Origin: Entomomonas sp. E2T0
GTDB taxonomy: Bacteria; Pseudomonadota; Gammaproteobacteria; Pseudomonadales; Pseudomonadaceae
Length of the DNA stretch: 64,000 bases
Direction of reading: 5' to 3'
Assembly (NCBI RefSeq): GCF_025985425.1
Contig: NZ_CP094972.1
Span: 248,001-312,000, forward strand
Shown here: positions 1 through 8,515 of the stretch, piece after piece
Numbering within the stretch: the stretch's first letter is position 1
Layout of the letters: the number at the start of each line of letters is the position of its first letter
Translations under genes and position numbers: made by a program
Notes under the pieces: model-generated
What the model was told of the DNA's origin: nothing
Database searches by the model: none
Seen by the model: the letters and a program-made list of their open reading frames with translations, nothing else

Positions 1-1
1 G

Positions 2-115
2 CTTGCTAAACATTGCCTCATCAATATGGAAATTTGTGAACCATTATCCGCAATAGAGGAAAATAGACCTTTAACAGCTGAAGATCCATTATTAAAGCCC
101 AAATTTCTTTCCTAA
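2..115 (+). CDS. paaY: PaaY, C-terminal end only (partial)
   Basis: An open frame enters from the left edge and stops with TAA at 113-115. The 37 visible residues contain the segment CEPLSAIEENRP, which resembles the tail of PaaY, the hexapeptide-repeat thioesterase/acyltransferase-like protein of phenylacetate catabolism (in Pseudomonas the tail reads roughly CEPLRxVExNRPR). The catalytic left-handed helix is outside the window. PaaY is commonly encoded next to paaX, which follows 68 bases downstream on the same strand, and this context supports the call. The match rests on a short tail recalled from memory. Confidence 0.6.
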   Translation, partial: LAKHCLINMEICEPLSAIEENRPLTAEDPLLKPKFLS

Positions 116-183
116 ATAAAAACTGATATAGTCATTAGTTTTCAACTTACTTATTTTCCAATAACTTATTCTATTACTTAATC

Positions 184-1113
184 ATGACAACATTAGCTAC
201 ACTTAACCAACTTATTGAAAACTACCAACAACAAGTAACAATAAGAGCTAGTTCACTTATTATCACTCTGTTTGGAGATGTGATAGAACCTCATGGTGGT
301 AGTATTTGGTTAGGTAGTTTAATCCAAGCATTACAACCTTTAGGTATTAATGAACGATTAGTAAGAACTTCAATTTTTCGACTAACCCAAGATAATTGGC
401 TAACTAATGATAAAATAGGCAGAAAAAGCTATTATGCTTTAACAAATTACGGACGTAGTTGTTTTGAAAAAGCATTTAAACGAGTCTACTCTCCCAACCC
501 AGCATCATGGAATGGCACGTGGTGTATAATAATATCCTCACAACTTCCAACAGAAAAACGAAAAATAGTTCGTGAAAAATTAGAATGGTTAGGCTTTGCA
601 TTATTAGCTCCTAACACTATGGGTAGTCCACAATATGATCGCACTGATATTTTCACTACCCTACAAGAGTTAGATGTTTTAGAAGATTGCATTATCTTCT
701 TTACTACACCACAAGAAATACTGGCTTCTATAGCGTTAAGACAACAAGTCACTGAAAGTTGGAATATTGATTTGCTAAAACAAGGATATCAAACTTTTGT
801 GCAATCATTTCGCCCTCTTTTACAAGAGTTATCTTTAGCAAAAATTATAAAACCTAGTGATGCTTTCTTAATAAGATTACTGCTTATCCATGAGTATCGA
901 AAATTACAGTTACGTGATCCTCAACTACCTGATGAGTTATTACCAAATGATTGGGAAGGGAGAGCAGCTAGACAATTATGTCGTAATATCTATCGTCTAA
1001 TATCCTCTTCAGCAGAAAAATGGATTAATCAAAATCTAGAAAATGCAGACGGATTGCTTGCAGAGGCAAATAGAAGTTTCTATCAACGTTTTGGCGGTAT
1101 TGATCAATCTTAA
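184..1113 (+). CDS. paaX: PaaX-type transcriptional repressor of phenylacetate degradation
   Basis: The 309-residue product has the usual PaaX length and layout: an N-terminal winged-helix region (about residues 20-95, with the segment ERLVRTSIFRLTQDNWL acting as the DNA-reading helix and wing), a central domain and a C-terminal PaaX_C-like helical part (about 180-300, including RLLLIHEYRKLQLRDPQLP). PaaX repressors bind phenylacetyl-CoA and release paa promoters. The gene follows paaY on the same strand, probably in one transcript; no clear Shine-Dalgarno sequence precedes the ATG. No paa catabolic enzyme lies to the right, so the pathway must extend left of the window. Confidence 0.9.
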   Translation: MTTLATLNQLIENYQQQVTIRASSLIITLFGDVIEPHGGSIWLGSLIQALQPLGINERLVRTSIFRLTQDNWLTNDKIGRKSYYALTNYGRSCFEKAFKRVYSPNPASWNGTWCIIISSQLPTEKRKIVREKLEWLGFALLAPNTMGSPQYDRTDIFTTLQELDVLEDCIIFFTTPQEILASIALRQQVTESWNIDLLKQGYQTFVQSFRPLLQELSLAKIIKPSDAFLIRLLLIHEYRKLQLRDPQLPDELLPNDWEGRAARQLCRNIYRLISSSAEKWINQNLENADGLLAEANRSFYQRFGGIDQS

Positions 1114-1157
1114 TAATGATGACTGTTTAACTTTCATAACAAAAGAAGGACGAAATT

Positions 1158-1352
1158 ATGCAAATCAATGAATTAAAAGCAGGAGATATTTTATTATTCT
1201 CTGCTGAGAAAGGTAGCTTTATTTCTTGAGCCATAACTTTTCTTACTATTGATGTATATAAGCAGAACAATCACGACTATTACGTTCATACAATACAGCT
1301 AACCTATAATGGTCTCGCACATCTGGAGAATTACTGTATAACTTCGTATTAA
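1158..1352 (+). pseudogene. Broken papain-like NlpC/P60-type (YiiX-like) gene remnant
   Basis: An ATG at 1158, preceded by the ribosome-binding-like AGAAGGA, opens a frame reading MQINELKAGDILLFSAEKG and hits TGA at 1227-1229. The same frame then stays open for 40 more codons to TAA at 1350. The start resembles the L-x-x-GD-hh-LF motif that opens permuted NlpC/P60 (YiiX/YebB-like) hydrolases, and the TGA stands where those proteins have a residue before AI-x-F(F/L)T, so a Trp codon TGG is the likely ancestor. The usual catalytic His region is not recognisable and the frame is far too short for a working enzyme. I read this as a decayed gene, not selenocysteine use. Confidence 0.5.
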
Positions 1353-1389
1353 TTCGATTTAATTTTTATATTGATTAGCTATGCCATAG

Positions 1390-2190
1390 CTACTTAATTA
1401 AACAAGCAATTGCTGCATCTATATTTTGTTTTAAATGATGAAGATTAATTGTACCAACAATTGATGATGATACTGCTGGTTGCGAAAAAACTAAATCAAA
1501 ACTAGCTTCGATAGGAGATTTATCAACATTAGCACATACATGCCCACTAGCTAATGCTTTTTTGATAAAGATACCTTTATTATTTTGAGCTGCATAGTCC
1601 AAAACTGCTTTTTCAGACTGTTCATTTAAGTTAAAAGTTACCATTGCACAATCACTTTGCTGCAATGCTTTAATACCACCTTCAACTGTCTTTCCAGATA
1701 AACCAAAACTACGGATAAGACCTCGTTCTTTTAGCTTTTTTAACGTGTCCCACAATTCTAGATCATTTACAATGGGTAAATCATTACCATCAGAATGTAT
1801 TAACAATACATCAATATAATCTGTTTGTAAGCGTTTAAGACTCCGCTCAATGGAAGAAGTAATATGTGTGACACTAAAATCAAAAGAAGAAGAACCATTA
1901 ATAAATTCTTCACCTGCTTTACTAACTATTATCCACTGCTCACGATCAGTTAATAATTCTCCTAATCGCTGTTCACTATTACCATAAGCCGGAGCTGTAT
2001 CTAAGGTGTTAATACCTAAATCACGCGCTGTTCTTAACAATACTTTAACTTCATCATCATTAGGAATAGTAAAATGTGCTGGATATTTAACACCTTGATC
2101 ACGACCAATTTTGACAGTCCCCAAACCTATTGGAGAAACTTCAATTCCTGTACTACCTAAAGGTCTGTACAACTCATGTAAAGTTTTCAT
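1390..2190 (-). CDS. Aldo/keto reductase family protein
   Basis: The 266-residue product is a TIM-barrel NAD(P)H-dependent aldo/keto reductase. The catalytic tetrad is visible: Asp64 and Tyr69 in LDTAPAYG, Lys91 in IIVSKAG and His132 in VLLIHSDG. The length is slightly below the usual 270-330, and the C-terminal cofactor segment SSSIVGTINLHHL is short. The ATG overlaps the stop of the upstream FAD-dependent oxidoreductase by four bases (ATGA), so the two are translationally coupled and probably act on one substrate, which cannot be named from sequence. The gene ends close to the broken papain-like gene on the opposite strand. Confidence 0.9.
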   Translation of the reverse strand: MKTLHELYRPLGSTGIEVSPIGLGTVKIGRDQGVKYPAHFTIPNDDEVKVLLRTARDLGINTLDTAPAYGNSEQRLGELLTDREQWIIVSKAGEEFINGSSSFDFSVTHITSSIERSLKRLQTDYIDVLLIHSDGNDLPIVNDLELWDTLKKLKERGLIRSFGLSGKTVEGGIKALQQSDCAMVTFNLNEQSEKAVLDYAAQNNKGIFIKKALASGHVCANVDKSPIEASFDLVFSQPAVSSSIVGTINLHHLKQNIDAAIACLIK

Positions 2191-3362
2191 GGCAATAATT
2201 CATCCCACACTCTTTTGGCAACAAAAGGCTTAGGAAGTTGAGGCAATGGTTGTTGATAAAGTGGTTTTATATTATTTTTTTGTAAACTGTTAATGCATTG
2301 ATCTGCAAAATCAGGCGCTAACGCTAATTTTGTTGGCCAGCCTACAATAATAGGTAATTGTTCTGCTATAAAGGCATTATCTGGACGCATCAAACTATTC
2401 TGAGCAGGCTCAGCACGATTAACTCTAAGTGTTACCCACTCTGCATTTGATAAATCAATCCAAGGAAGAAGCTTAGCTACTTCCGATTTTGCAAACTCTA
2501 TTTGCTCACTTTCACTTCTGGCAACACCGTTGGCTTCAGATAACTCTGCACCTAAATACCAAACAGGGGTACCATCTTGATGGTAATGTGTTGTAACCGT
2601 TAGTCTGGGTTTTACTCCAGCACCTAAACAATGAGCATACAATGGTTTAATATTGGGTGACTTAACCATTACCATATGCAAAGGTCTGAGTTGCATTACA
2701 GGTTTAGTAAGATTAAAACCTTTCATCAGTTCTTCATTACCTTCACCAGCTGATAAAACCAAACATTGTGTTTCTATAGTAAAATCATCTGCTTTTATAA
2801 CTGTTTTATCTTTAGAAACACTAACAGCTGATAATGATTTAGCTGCTAAAACATTGTTTTCTGACAACTCCACCAATCTACTAATTAAAGTAGGAACATC
2901 TAAAACTAATTCGTCTAACTGGTAAGCTTTGCCCTTAAACTGTTCATTTTGCAAAGCCATAGGTAATTCATTATTTTTTACTTGTTTTACACGAGTTCTT
3001 AAAGCTTTACTCGCAAAGAAACTCATTAAATTACCCGCAATACTTCCTGGTGACCATAAATAGTGATAATGGCTTAGAATATTAACACCTGTTAAATCTA
3101 ATTCACCATTTCCTGCCAAACAGTCTCGCCAACGTTTAGGCATTCCTGAAATGGCCTCAGAAGCACCTGTTAATGCACCATTTAGTGCATACTTAGTACC
3201 TCCATGAATAATGCCTTGTGACTTTACAGATTGTCCGCCTCCCAACGTATTATTTTCAATCACTAAAGTACTATAACCTAATTGATGAAGTCGTGCATTA
3301 AGCCATAATCCAGCAACTCCACCACCTACAATAACAATATCAGTAACTATTTGTTGAGACAT
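2187..3362 (-). CDS. FAD-dependent oxidoreductase (DAO/glycine-oxidase superfamily)
   Basis: The 391-residue protein starts with a Rossmann dinucleotide-binding motif (IVGGGVAGLWLNARL, Gly13-Gly18) followed by an acidic strand end (LVIEN), typical of the D-amino-acid oxidase/glycerol-3-phosphate dehydrogenase superfamily. GQSVKSQGIIHGG matches the FAD-contacting segment of DAO-like enzymes. No signal peptide or membrane segment is seen, so it should be cytosolic. It is the first gene of a two-gene unit with the aldo/keto reductase. The substrate is unknown; calling it an amino-acid oxidase would go beyond the evidence. Confidence 0.85.
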   Translation of the reverse strand: MSQQIVTDIVIVGGGVAGLWLNARLHQLGYSTLVIENNTLGGGQSVKSQGIIHGGTKYALNGALTGASEAISGMPKRWRDCLAGNGELDLTGVNILSHYHYLWSPGSIAGNLMSFFASKALRTRVKQVKNNELPMALQNEQFKGKAYQLDELVLDVPTLISRLVELSENNVLAAKSLSAVSVSKDKTVIKADDFTIETQCLVLSAGEGNEELMKGFNLTKPVMQLRPLHMVMVKSPNIKPLYAHCLGAGVKPRLTVTTHYHQDGTPVWYLGAELSEANGVARSESEQIEFAKSEVAKLLPWIDLSNAEWVTLRVNRAEPAQNSLMRPDNAFIAEQLPIIVGWPTKLALAPDFADQCINSLQKNNIKPLYQQPLPQLPKPFVAKRVWDELLP

Positions 3363-3466
3363 ATAATGACCTTAGAACATGATTGGTACAATATAAACAT
3401 CCTTTCTTTAATACTAAAATAGTACGTATGTTCACAACTCCCCTAATGACACTTTAATTATATAAA

Positions 3467-3913
3467 TTAAAGCTTCTCTTCAGCCTGTAATGATGACCTT
3501 GGTTCTTGAATCTCTTCTTCTACAGAGATTATACTCTCTTGCTCTTTATTACTTTGACGTTTTTGTCTCCATTTACGAAAACCATATTCTAGCGGCCAAC
3601 GAATAAAAATAGCAAAGATAAAATAAATAGCTAATGCTATTTCCACTCTATAGAGTAATTCATTGGCAATGGCTACTTGATGATCACCTACCTGCATTAA
3701 AAAATCCATTGCCATTACTGCAATAGCTGGGGCATATTGAGCAGGTTCAGGGTTAATTAAAGTAGGAGAAAACAATAAAATAGTAATAACTAAAACAATA
3801 GGCTCTTTAATCAAACGCCACAAGAAACTAGTAAAAAAGATACTGGCTAACAACAATATGAATGCAGCTACGGCATATATTGACCATAATATAAAGTAAT
3901 CTTGCTGATTCAT
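3467..3913 (-). CDS. Conserved membrane protein of unknown function
   Basis: The 148-residue product has hydrophobic segments at about residues 8-30 and 36-52, a weaker one near 62-74 and a strong one at 86-106, followed by a basic stretch (RKWRQKRQ) and an acidic, glutamate-rich tail that should be cytoplasmic. I do not recognise a family. It lies downstream of the CPA1 antiporter gene in the same direction, about 100 bases away with a hairpin between them, so the two need not be co-transcribed. Confidence 0.7.
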   Translation of the reverse strand: MNQQDYFILWSIYAVAAFILLLASIFFTSFLWRLIKEPIVLVITILLFSPTLINPEPAQYAPAIAVMAMDFLMQVGDHQVAIANELLYRVEIALAIYFIFAIFIRWPLEYGFRKWRQKRQSNKEQESIISVEEEIQEPRSSLQAEEKL

Positions 3914-3951
3914 GTACTTATATACCCTCTTTACAACAACCTATCTGCTAA

Positions 3952-3993
3952 TTAAGGAGAAGATTGGTAGATTATAAAACAATCTTTCCTTAA
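3952..3993 (-). terminator. Hairpin after the antiporter gene
   Basis: TTAAGGAGAAGATTG pairs with CAATCTTTCCTTAA across a 13-base loop, with one bulged base. It lies 23 bases after the antiporter stop. No long T run follows on the minus strand, so it may be a weak terminator or a 3'-end stabiliser. Confidence 0.45.
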
Positions 3994-4015
3994 TCGCTTG
4001 GTGTTATTGCAACAA

Positions 4016-5698
4016 TTAATGAGCAGATGTTGCACCGCTCAATGTAGCTTCCTGCAAATCTAATTCATCTAAAACCTGTCTGACAATATCATCACCTATC
4101 GCACGATGACGTCTTAATCTATATAATTCTAAACGTTGCGCACGTAGTGCACGTAGCCTAAGCATTTTCTCTACTTTATTATTTTGCTCAGCACGGACTT
4201 GCATTTCCTCCGTATTATTATCATAAGCATTTAAATGCTCTCTATACTCAGCCATGATTCTAGCTTTTGTTTCTGCCACCATAGTCGCTAATGCAGCATT
4301 CTGTGAAATATTAGGATCAGAAGTTAACTCCTCTGTTTCAAGCGCATGAATAGCAGCCTCTGCTGTTTTATGCCATGCCTCACGAAGCTCTTTTCTACGT
4401 CCCTCATCCACTCTCATCTCTATACCACGTAACAACAGAGGTAAGAAGATACACGCAGTAATTAAGGATAATAAAATAACGCCTACTGCAATAAAAATCA
4501 TTAAATCGCGTTCAGGAAAAACTATACCTGCTTTAGCATCTATAAATAAAGGTATTGATAATGTACCTGCCAAAGTAACTGCACCGCGTACACCCCCTAA
4601 CGTTAAAAGTAGAGCCGCTCTTCTAGTTCGAGGTACGTCTGAAGCTGATTTTTTGCGTACTTTATTTAAACGATTTATTAAATACCAATTACTTTGTATC
4701 CACAGGTATCTAAGCACTATTAAAATAAAAAAGATCAGAAATATTACGAATATTTGTTGCATCATTGTAGAAAATTGATGCTCAGGGCCTATACGAGCTA
4801 ACATTTTTTTAATAATATCAGGAAGTTGCAATCCCAATAAAATAAAAATTAAACCATTAAACACAAACTCTAAAAGTGTCCAAACACTTCGATTTAATAA
4901 CCTCGTTGACGTTTGTTTTGGTAATAAATCTACCCAACTCTGCATCATCCCCGCTGCCACTGCAGATAAGATACCAGAAACATGAAAATGCTCTGCTACC
5001 ACATAGGCTAAAAATGGTAGTAAAAGCATGAACATTACGTGGGTAGCTGGATCATCCCAACCACGATTAATCATCCAACTGCGTAACTGACCTAACAACC
5101 AACTCAATATAACGCCTACAGCCAAACCACCCAAAGCCACTATAAGAAAAGTTACACTCGCATCTACTATAGAGAAAACACCTGTAATTGCAGCAGCTAA
5201 GGCAAACTTAAAGGTAACAAGGCCAGATGCATCATTCATTAATGACTCGCCTTGTAACAATCGCATTAATGGTATTGGTAACTTGCCTCTGGTTACCGCA
5301 GATACAGCCACTGCATCGGTAGGTGAAAGCATTGCAGCTAAGGCAAAAGCAGCAGCTAATGAGATGGTAGGAATTAAAAAATGAATAAAATAGCCAGCAA
5401 TAATCACTGTAAAAAGCACTAAGCCTACAGCTAATAGAAAAATGGGGCCTTTATACTTCCATAAATCTCGTTTGGGTACTTGCCAACCATCAGAAAATAG
5501 CAAAGGTGGTAAAAATAGCATTAAAAAAAGCTCAGGTTCAAACTCAACATGAACCCCTAAAGCTGGCCATGCCACAATAGTACCTAGAACTATTTGTAAA
5601 ATAGGAACAGGGATAAAGGGTAATAAACGGCTACCTAATTGAGAAATCCCGACTAACATCAACAAAGTGAGTACCATATAAGCACTCTGCATAATCAA
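4016..5698 (-). CDS. Monovalent cation:H+ antiporter, CPA1/NhaP type
   Basis: The 560-residue protein has about a dozen membrane helices in its first 420 residues and a long charged cytosolic tail (about 425-560). Ion-site motifs of CPA1 exchangers are present: SPTDAV at 125-130 and ESLMNDASG at 151-159, the ND pair typical of electroneutral Na+/H+ exchangers. LGGVRGAVTLAG near residue 367 matches the conserved arginine-bearing helix of the family. The role is Na+ (or K+)/H+ exchange across the inner membrane for pH and salt balance; ion specificity cannot be read from sequence. The ATG follows an AAGGAGTTATTG ribosome-binding region. Confidence 0.92.
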   Translation of the reverse strand: MIMQSAYMVLTLLMLVGISQLGSRLLPFIPVPILQIVLGTIVAWPALGVHVEFEPELFLMLFLPPLLFSDGWQVPKRDLWKYKGPIFLLAVGLVLFTVIIAGYFIHFLIPTISLAAAFALAAMLSPTDAVAVSAVTRGKLPIPLMRLLQGESLMNDASGLVTFKFALAAAITGVFSIVDASVTFLIVALGGLAVGVILSWLLGQLRSWMINRGWDDPATHVMFMLLLPFLAYVVAEHFHVSGILSAVAAGMMQSWVDLLPKQTSTRLLNRSVWTLLEFVFNGLIFILLGLQLPDIIKKMLARIGPEHQFSTMMQQIFVIFLIFFILIVLRYLWIQSNWYLINRLNKVRKKSASDVPRTRRAALLLTLGGVRGAVTLAGTLSIPLFIDAKAGIVFPERDLMIFIAVGVILLSLITACIFLPLLLRGIEMRVDEGRRKELREAWHKTAEAAIHALETEELTSDPNISQNAALATMVAETKARIMAEYREHLNAYDNNTEEMQVRAEQNNKVEKMLRLRALRAQRLELYRLRRHRAIGDDIVRQVLDELDLQEATLSGATSAH

Positions 5699-5744
5699 TA
5701 ACTCCTTTTCTCAATATAGTTAATTTCTCAATTAGGTCCTTCTG

Positions 5745-6434
5745 CTATTTTACATAGCGAGTTGGATCTGTAACACCAGACTGTTTAAAACCTTCCGCTC
5801 TTAAGCGACAACTATCACACTTACCACAAGCATATCCATGTTCATCAGCCTGATAACAAGAGATCGTCAGAGCATAATCTACACCACAAGCTATACCACG
5901 CTGAATAATTTGTGCTTTTGATAAATTCTGTAAAGGTGCTTGAATACGAAATGACTTGCCTTCCACTCCAGCTTTAGTGGCTAAATTAGCCATTTTCTCA
6001 AAAGCAGCAATATACTCTGGACGACAATCAGGATAACCTGAATAATCAATTGCATTCACACCAATAAAAATATCCTGTGCTTCGGTCACTTCGGCTAAAC
6101 CTAATGCTAAGGATAAAAACACCGTATTACGTGCAGGCACATAAGTAATAGGAATGCCTTCACAAGGAGATTCTGGCACATCAATTGATTCATCCGTTAA
6201 CGCTGAACCACCGATGTCACCTAATCCTAACTTTATAACCTTATGAGAAGTAGCGCCTAGTTGTTTAGAGACCTGTTCTGCTGCATTAAGTTCCGCTCTA
6301 TGGCGTTGTCCATAATCAAAACTAATCGTATGACATTGGTAACCTTCTGCTTTTGCTATGGCTAAAACAGTGGCTGAATCCAAACCACCTGATAATAAAA
6401 TAATCGCTTTTTTAATTGAACTTGAAGTAGACAT
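5745..6434 (-). CDS. queC: 7-cyano-7-deazaguanine synthase QueC
   Basis: QueC converts 7-carboxy-7-deazaguanine to preQ0 using ATP and ammonia, in the queuosine tRNA pathway. The start chosen here gives [20 protein letters not shown] and a 229-residue product, close to the usual 220-230; a longer frame exists upstream but overlaps queE. The PP-loop motif LSGGLDS is near residue 15, and four zinc-binding cysteines lie in the C-terminal segment between SCYQADEHG and [11 protein letters not shown]. It starts one base after the queE stop, so the two are coupled. Confidence 0.96.
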   Translation of the reverse strand: MSTSSSIKKAIILLSGGLDSATVLAIAKAEGYQCHTISFDYGQRHRAELNAAEQVSKQLGATSHKVIKLGLGDIGGSALTDESIDVPESPCEGIPITYVPARNTVFLSLALGLAEVTEAQDIFIGVNAIDYSGYPDCRPEYIAAFEKMANLATKAGVEGKSFRIQAPLQNLSKAQIIQRGIACGVDYALTISCYQADEHGYACGKCDSCRLRAEGFKQSGVTDPTRYVK

Positions 6435-6435
6435 A

Positions 6436-7077
6436 TTAGTGACCCGGCTCATCATTCCAAAGAATCTTATGTAACTGTAATTGAAAACGTACAGGTAAAT
6501 TATCAGCAATAATCCAATCAGCTAGTTGCTGTGGTTTTACTTGTTGAAAACTGGGTGAAAACAGAACCTCATCCACCCGATTAGACAAATCATATTGAAT
6601 CAATTTTGTTTTTGCCCAATCGTAATCATCTCTCGAACAAATCACAAACTTAATCTGATCATTTTTCGTAAGATAATTAATATTCTCATATAGATTACGT
6701 TCTACCTCTTGAGAATCAGGTGTTTTTAAATCTACTACCCGACTCACTCGAATATCCGTTGCTGAAATATCTAATGCACCACTCGTTTCTAAAGAAACTT
6801 GATAACCTGCATCGCATAATTGCTTAAGTAACATAATACAATTTGGTTGGGCTAAAGGCTCACCACCTGTCACACAGACATATTGTGGATTATAAGAAGC
6901 TACTTTTTCCATAATAGCTGTTAGCTCAACCAACTCTCCCCCCTTAAATGCATAAGTAGTATCACAATACTGACAACGCAGGGGACAACCTGTTAAACGA
7001 ATAAAAACAGTTGGTAAACCAATAGAACGAGATTCACCTTGTAATGAATAAAAAATCTCTGTAATACGTAATTTCAT
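6436..7077 (-). CDS. queE: 7-carboxy-7-deazaguanine synthase QueE (radical SAM)
   Basis: QueE is the radical SAM enzyme that makes 7-carboxy-7-deazaguanine from 6-carboxytetrahydropterin. The start [16 protein letters not shown] gives 213 residues; the frame extends 19 codons further up, but those residues do not resemble the family. The radical SAM cysteines lie in [11 protein letters not shown] and the SAM-binding segment is [10 protein letters not shown]. It is the first gene of queE-queC, placed after the tol-pal operon as in Pseudomonas and separated from it by a strong terminator, so it needs its own promoter. Confidence 0.95.
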   Translation of the reverse strand: MKLRITEIFYSLQGESRSIGLPTVFIRLTGCPLRCQYCDTTYAFKGGELVELTAIMEKVASYNPQYVCVTGGEPLAQPNCIMLLKQLCDAGYQVSLETSGALDISATDIRVSRVVDLKTPDSQEVERNLYENINYLTKNDQIKFVICSRDDYDWAKTKLIQYDLSNRVDEVLFSPSFQQVKPQQLADWIIADNLPVRFQLQLHKILWNDEPGH

Positions 7078-7124
7078 AATAAGCCCCGGTCGTAACAGCG
7101 AAACAGGCCATCCGACTCCGATGC

Positions 7125-7164
7125 AAAAAAACAATAGCTACATTCTCTTAGAGAATATAGCTAT
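7125..7164 (-). terminator. Rho-independent terminator of the tol-pal-cpoB operon
   Basis: On the minus strand a hairpin made from ATAGCTA and TAGCTAT outer arms and ATTCTC/GAGAAT inner arms is followed by TTG and seven T residues (7131-7125). It starts 33 bases after the cpoB stop. The outer arms share TATAGCT with the ends of the dispersed repeat found elsewhere in the window. Confidence 0.8.
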
Positions 7165-7197
7165 ACCTAAAAATATAAACAATAATTAATTTACTAT

Positions 7198-7926
7198 TTA
7201 TAAACTGCGTTTTGCTAAAGTAGCTGCTGAACTATTAGGATACTTTGCAACTAACTGATTAAGTAACTCTTTAGCCTTATCATTATTACCTAATTTCTGT
7301 TGTACTGTTGCTAATTTATACATCGCATCAGGTACTTTAGAATGATTAGGATACTGCTGTATCACTTTACTAAAATTAGTACTAGCTCCCTGTGAGTCAC
7401 CCTGTACTAAATTAACTTCTGCTAGCCAATATTGAGCATTACCTGCATATTGGCTATTTGGAAATTTATTTAAAAAAGCAGTAAATGCCTGTTCAGCTTT
7501 TGCATAATCTTTCTTTTGAATCAAACCAAAAGCAGCATTATAATAAATTTTTTCCTGTTCAGGATCTGCAGGTGCATTACTTTGTTTAGCTGGTGGTGTT
7601 AATGGCTGATTAGCATCTATTGCTTTACTATTATCACTACTAGCTGGTTTTGCTGGCTGGCTATTAGCATTCGATAAACGTTTATCTAAATCCTGATAGC
7701 GATCCAAACTTTCTTGTTGCAATTGCTTAATTAACAGTTGCTGTTCTTCTACAGTACCTTGCAACTGATTAATCTGATTCTGCATTTGCTGTAACTGCAT
7801 AAATACTTGTGCTTGACCTGACAGAGCAGAAGAATTGGAATTATTCTGTCCTGCTGTCTGTCCCAAAGTTAATAACGGGAAACCACATAATGCAAGTACG
7901 CTTAATTGCCAAATCCTCAATCTCAT
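7198..7926 (-). CDS. cpoB: Cell division coordinator CpoB (YbgF), Tol-Pal system
   Basis: The 242-residue periplasmic protein has a signal peptide (about residues 1-22), an N-terminal Gln/Leu-rich coiled coil that trimerises in CpoB (about 40-80, MQLQQMQNQINQLQGTVEEQ), a Pro/Ser/Ala linker, and three TPR-like repeats at about 128-242 (AFGLIQKKDYAKAEQAF, then NAQYWLAEVNLVQGD and KLATVQQKLGNNDKAKELL). CpoB links TolA and the PBP1B/LpoB synthase so that outer-membrane constriction keeps pace with septal peptidoglycan synthesis. It is the last gene of the operon, 13 bases after pal. Confidence 0.92.
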   Translation of the reverse strand: MRLRIWQLSVLALCGFPLLTLGQTAGQNNSNSSALSGQAQVFMQLQQMQNQINQLQGTVEEQQLLIKQLQQESLDRYQDLDKRLSNANSQPAKPASSDNSKAIDANQPLTPPAKQSNAPADPEQEKIYYNAAFGLIQKKDYAKAEQAFTAFLNKFPNSQYAGNAQYWLAEVNLVQGDSQGASTNFSKVIQQYPNHSKVPDAMYKLATVQQKLGNNDKAKELLNQLVAKYPNSSAATLAKRSL

Positions 7927-7939
7927 TAGTCACTATCCT

Positions 7940-8458
7940 TTATTGAAATATTAACTCAACACGGCGATTTTTAGCCCATGCAGCTTCATCATGTCCGCTC
8001 ACTGCTGGACGCTCTTTACCGTAAGAAACTACTTCTAACTGTGAAGGAGAAACACCTTGCATAGTTAAATAACGTTTTACTGCATTACCACGACGCTCAC
8101 CTAATGCCATATTATACTCACGAGTACCACGTTCATCAGTATGACCTTGTAATACAACATGTTTACCATTTTGCATTAAGTCATGGGCATGTACATCTAA
8201 AGCGCGCATTGAATCTGGTTGTAAATCTGAACTATCATAATTGAAATAGAAGGTAGTAATCGCTCTTAAGGCAGCTACTTCTTCCGCACTCATACCATTA
8301 AAACCGCTAGTATCACCAGTACCAACACCTACCCCTGCATTAGAATCATAGCCTGAGTTACCATCAGTTGAACCTGAGGTATCATTATTTTTATTAGAAG
8401 AACAACCTACAACAAAGGCCATTATTAGTGCACAAATAGCAAACTTAGTAATTTTCAT
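7940..8458 (-). CDS. pal: Peptidoglycan-associated lipoprotein Pal (OprL)
   Basis: The 172-residue outer-membrane lipoprotein has a lipobox ending in VVGC, with lipidated Cys19, a Gly/Ser/Asp-rich linker and a C-terminal OmpA-like domain (about 65-172). The diaminopimelate-binding segment is seen in [19 protein letters not shown] and in the following [10 protein letters not shown]. Pal anchors the outer membrane to peptidoglycan and is recruited to the septum by TolB and TolA. It lies between tolB and cpoB as in Pseudomonas. Confidence 0.97.
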   Translation of the reverse strand: MKITKFAICALIMAFVVGCSSNKNNDTSGSTDGNSGYDSNAGVGVGTGDTSGFNGMSAEEVAALRAITTFYFNYDSSDLQPDSMRALDVHAHDLMQNGKHVVLQGHTDERGTREYNMALGERRGNAVKRYLTMQGVSPSQLEVVSYGKERPAVSGHDEAAWAKNRRVELIFQ

Positions 8459-8515
8459 TTGATCAAAACTCCAAAATTAATATTCATTAACAAACTTATT
8501 CAACTATAACAAAAC

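Noticed and set aside
1227-1229. TGA read as selenocysteine or as tryptophan
   Set aside because: No SECIS-like hairpin was recognised next to it, the protein family does not use selenocysteine, and all other genes use TGA as stop (for example queC context and the aldo/keto reductase overlap).
7078-7133. preQ1 riboswitch before queE
   Set aside because: The short conserved cores of known preQ1 classes were not found; kept only as an unexplained GC-rich leader.
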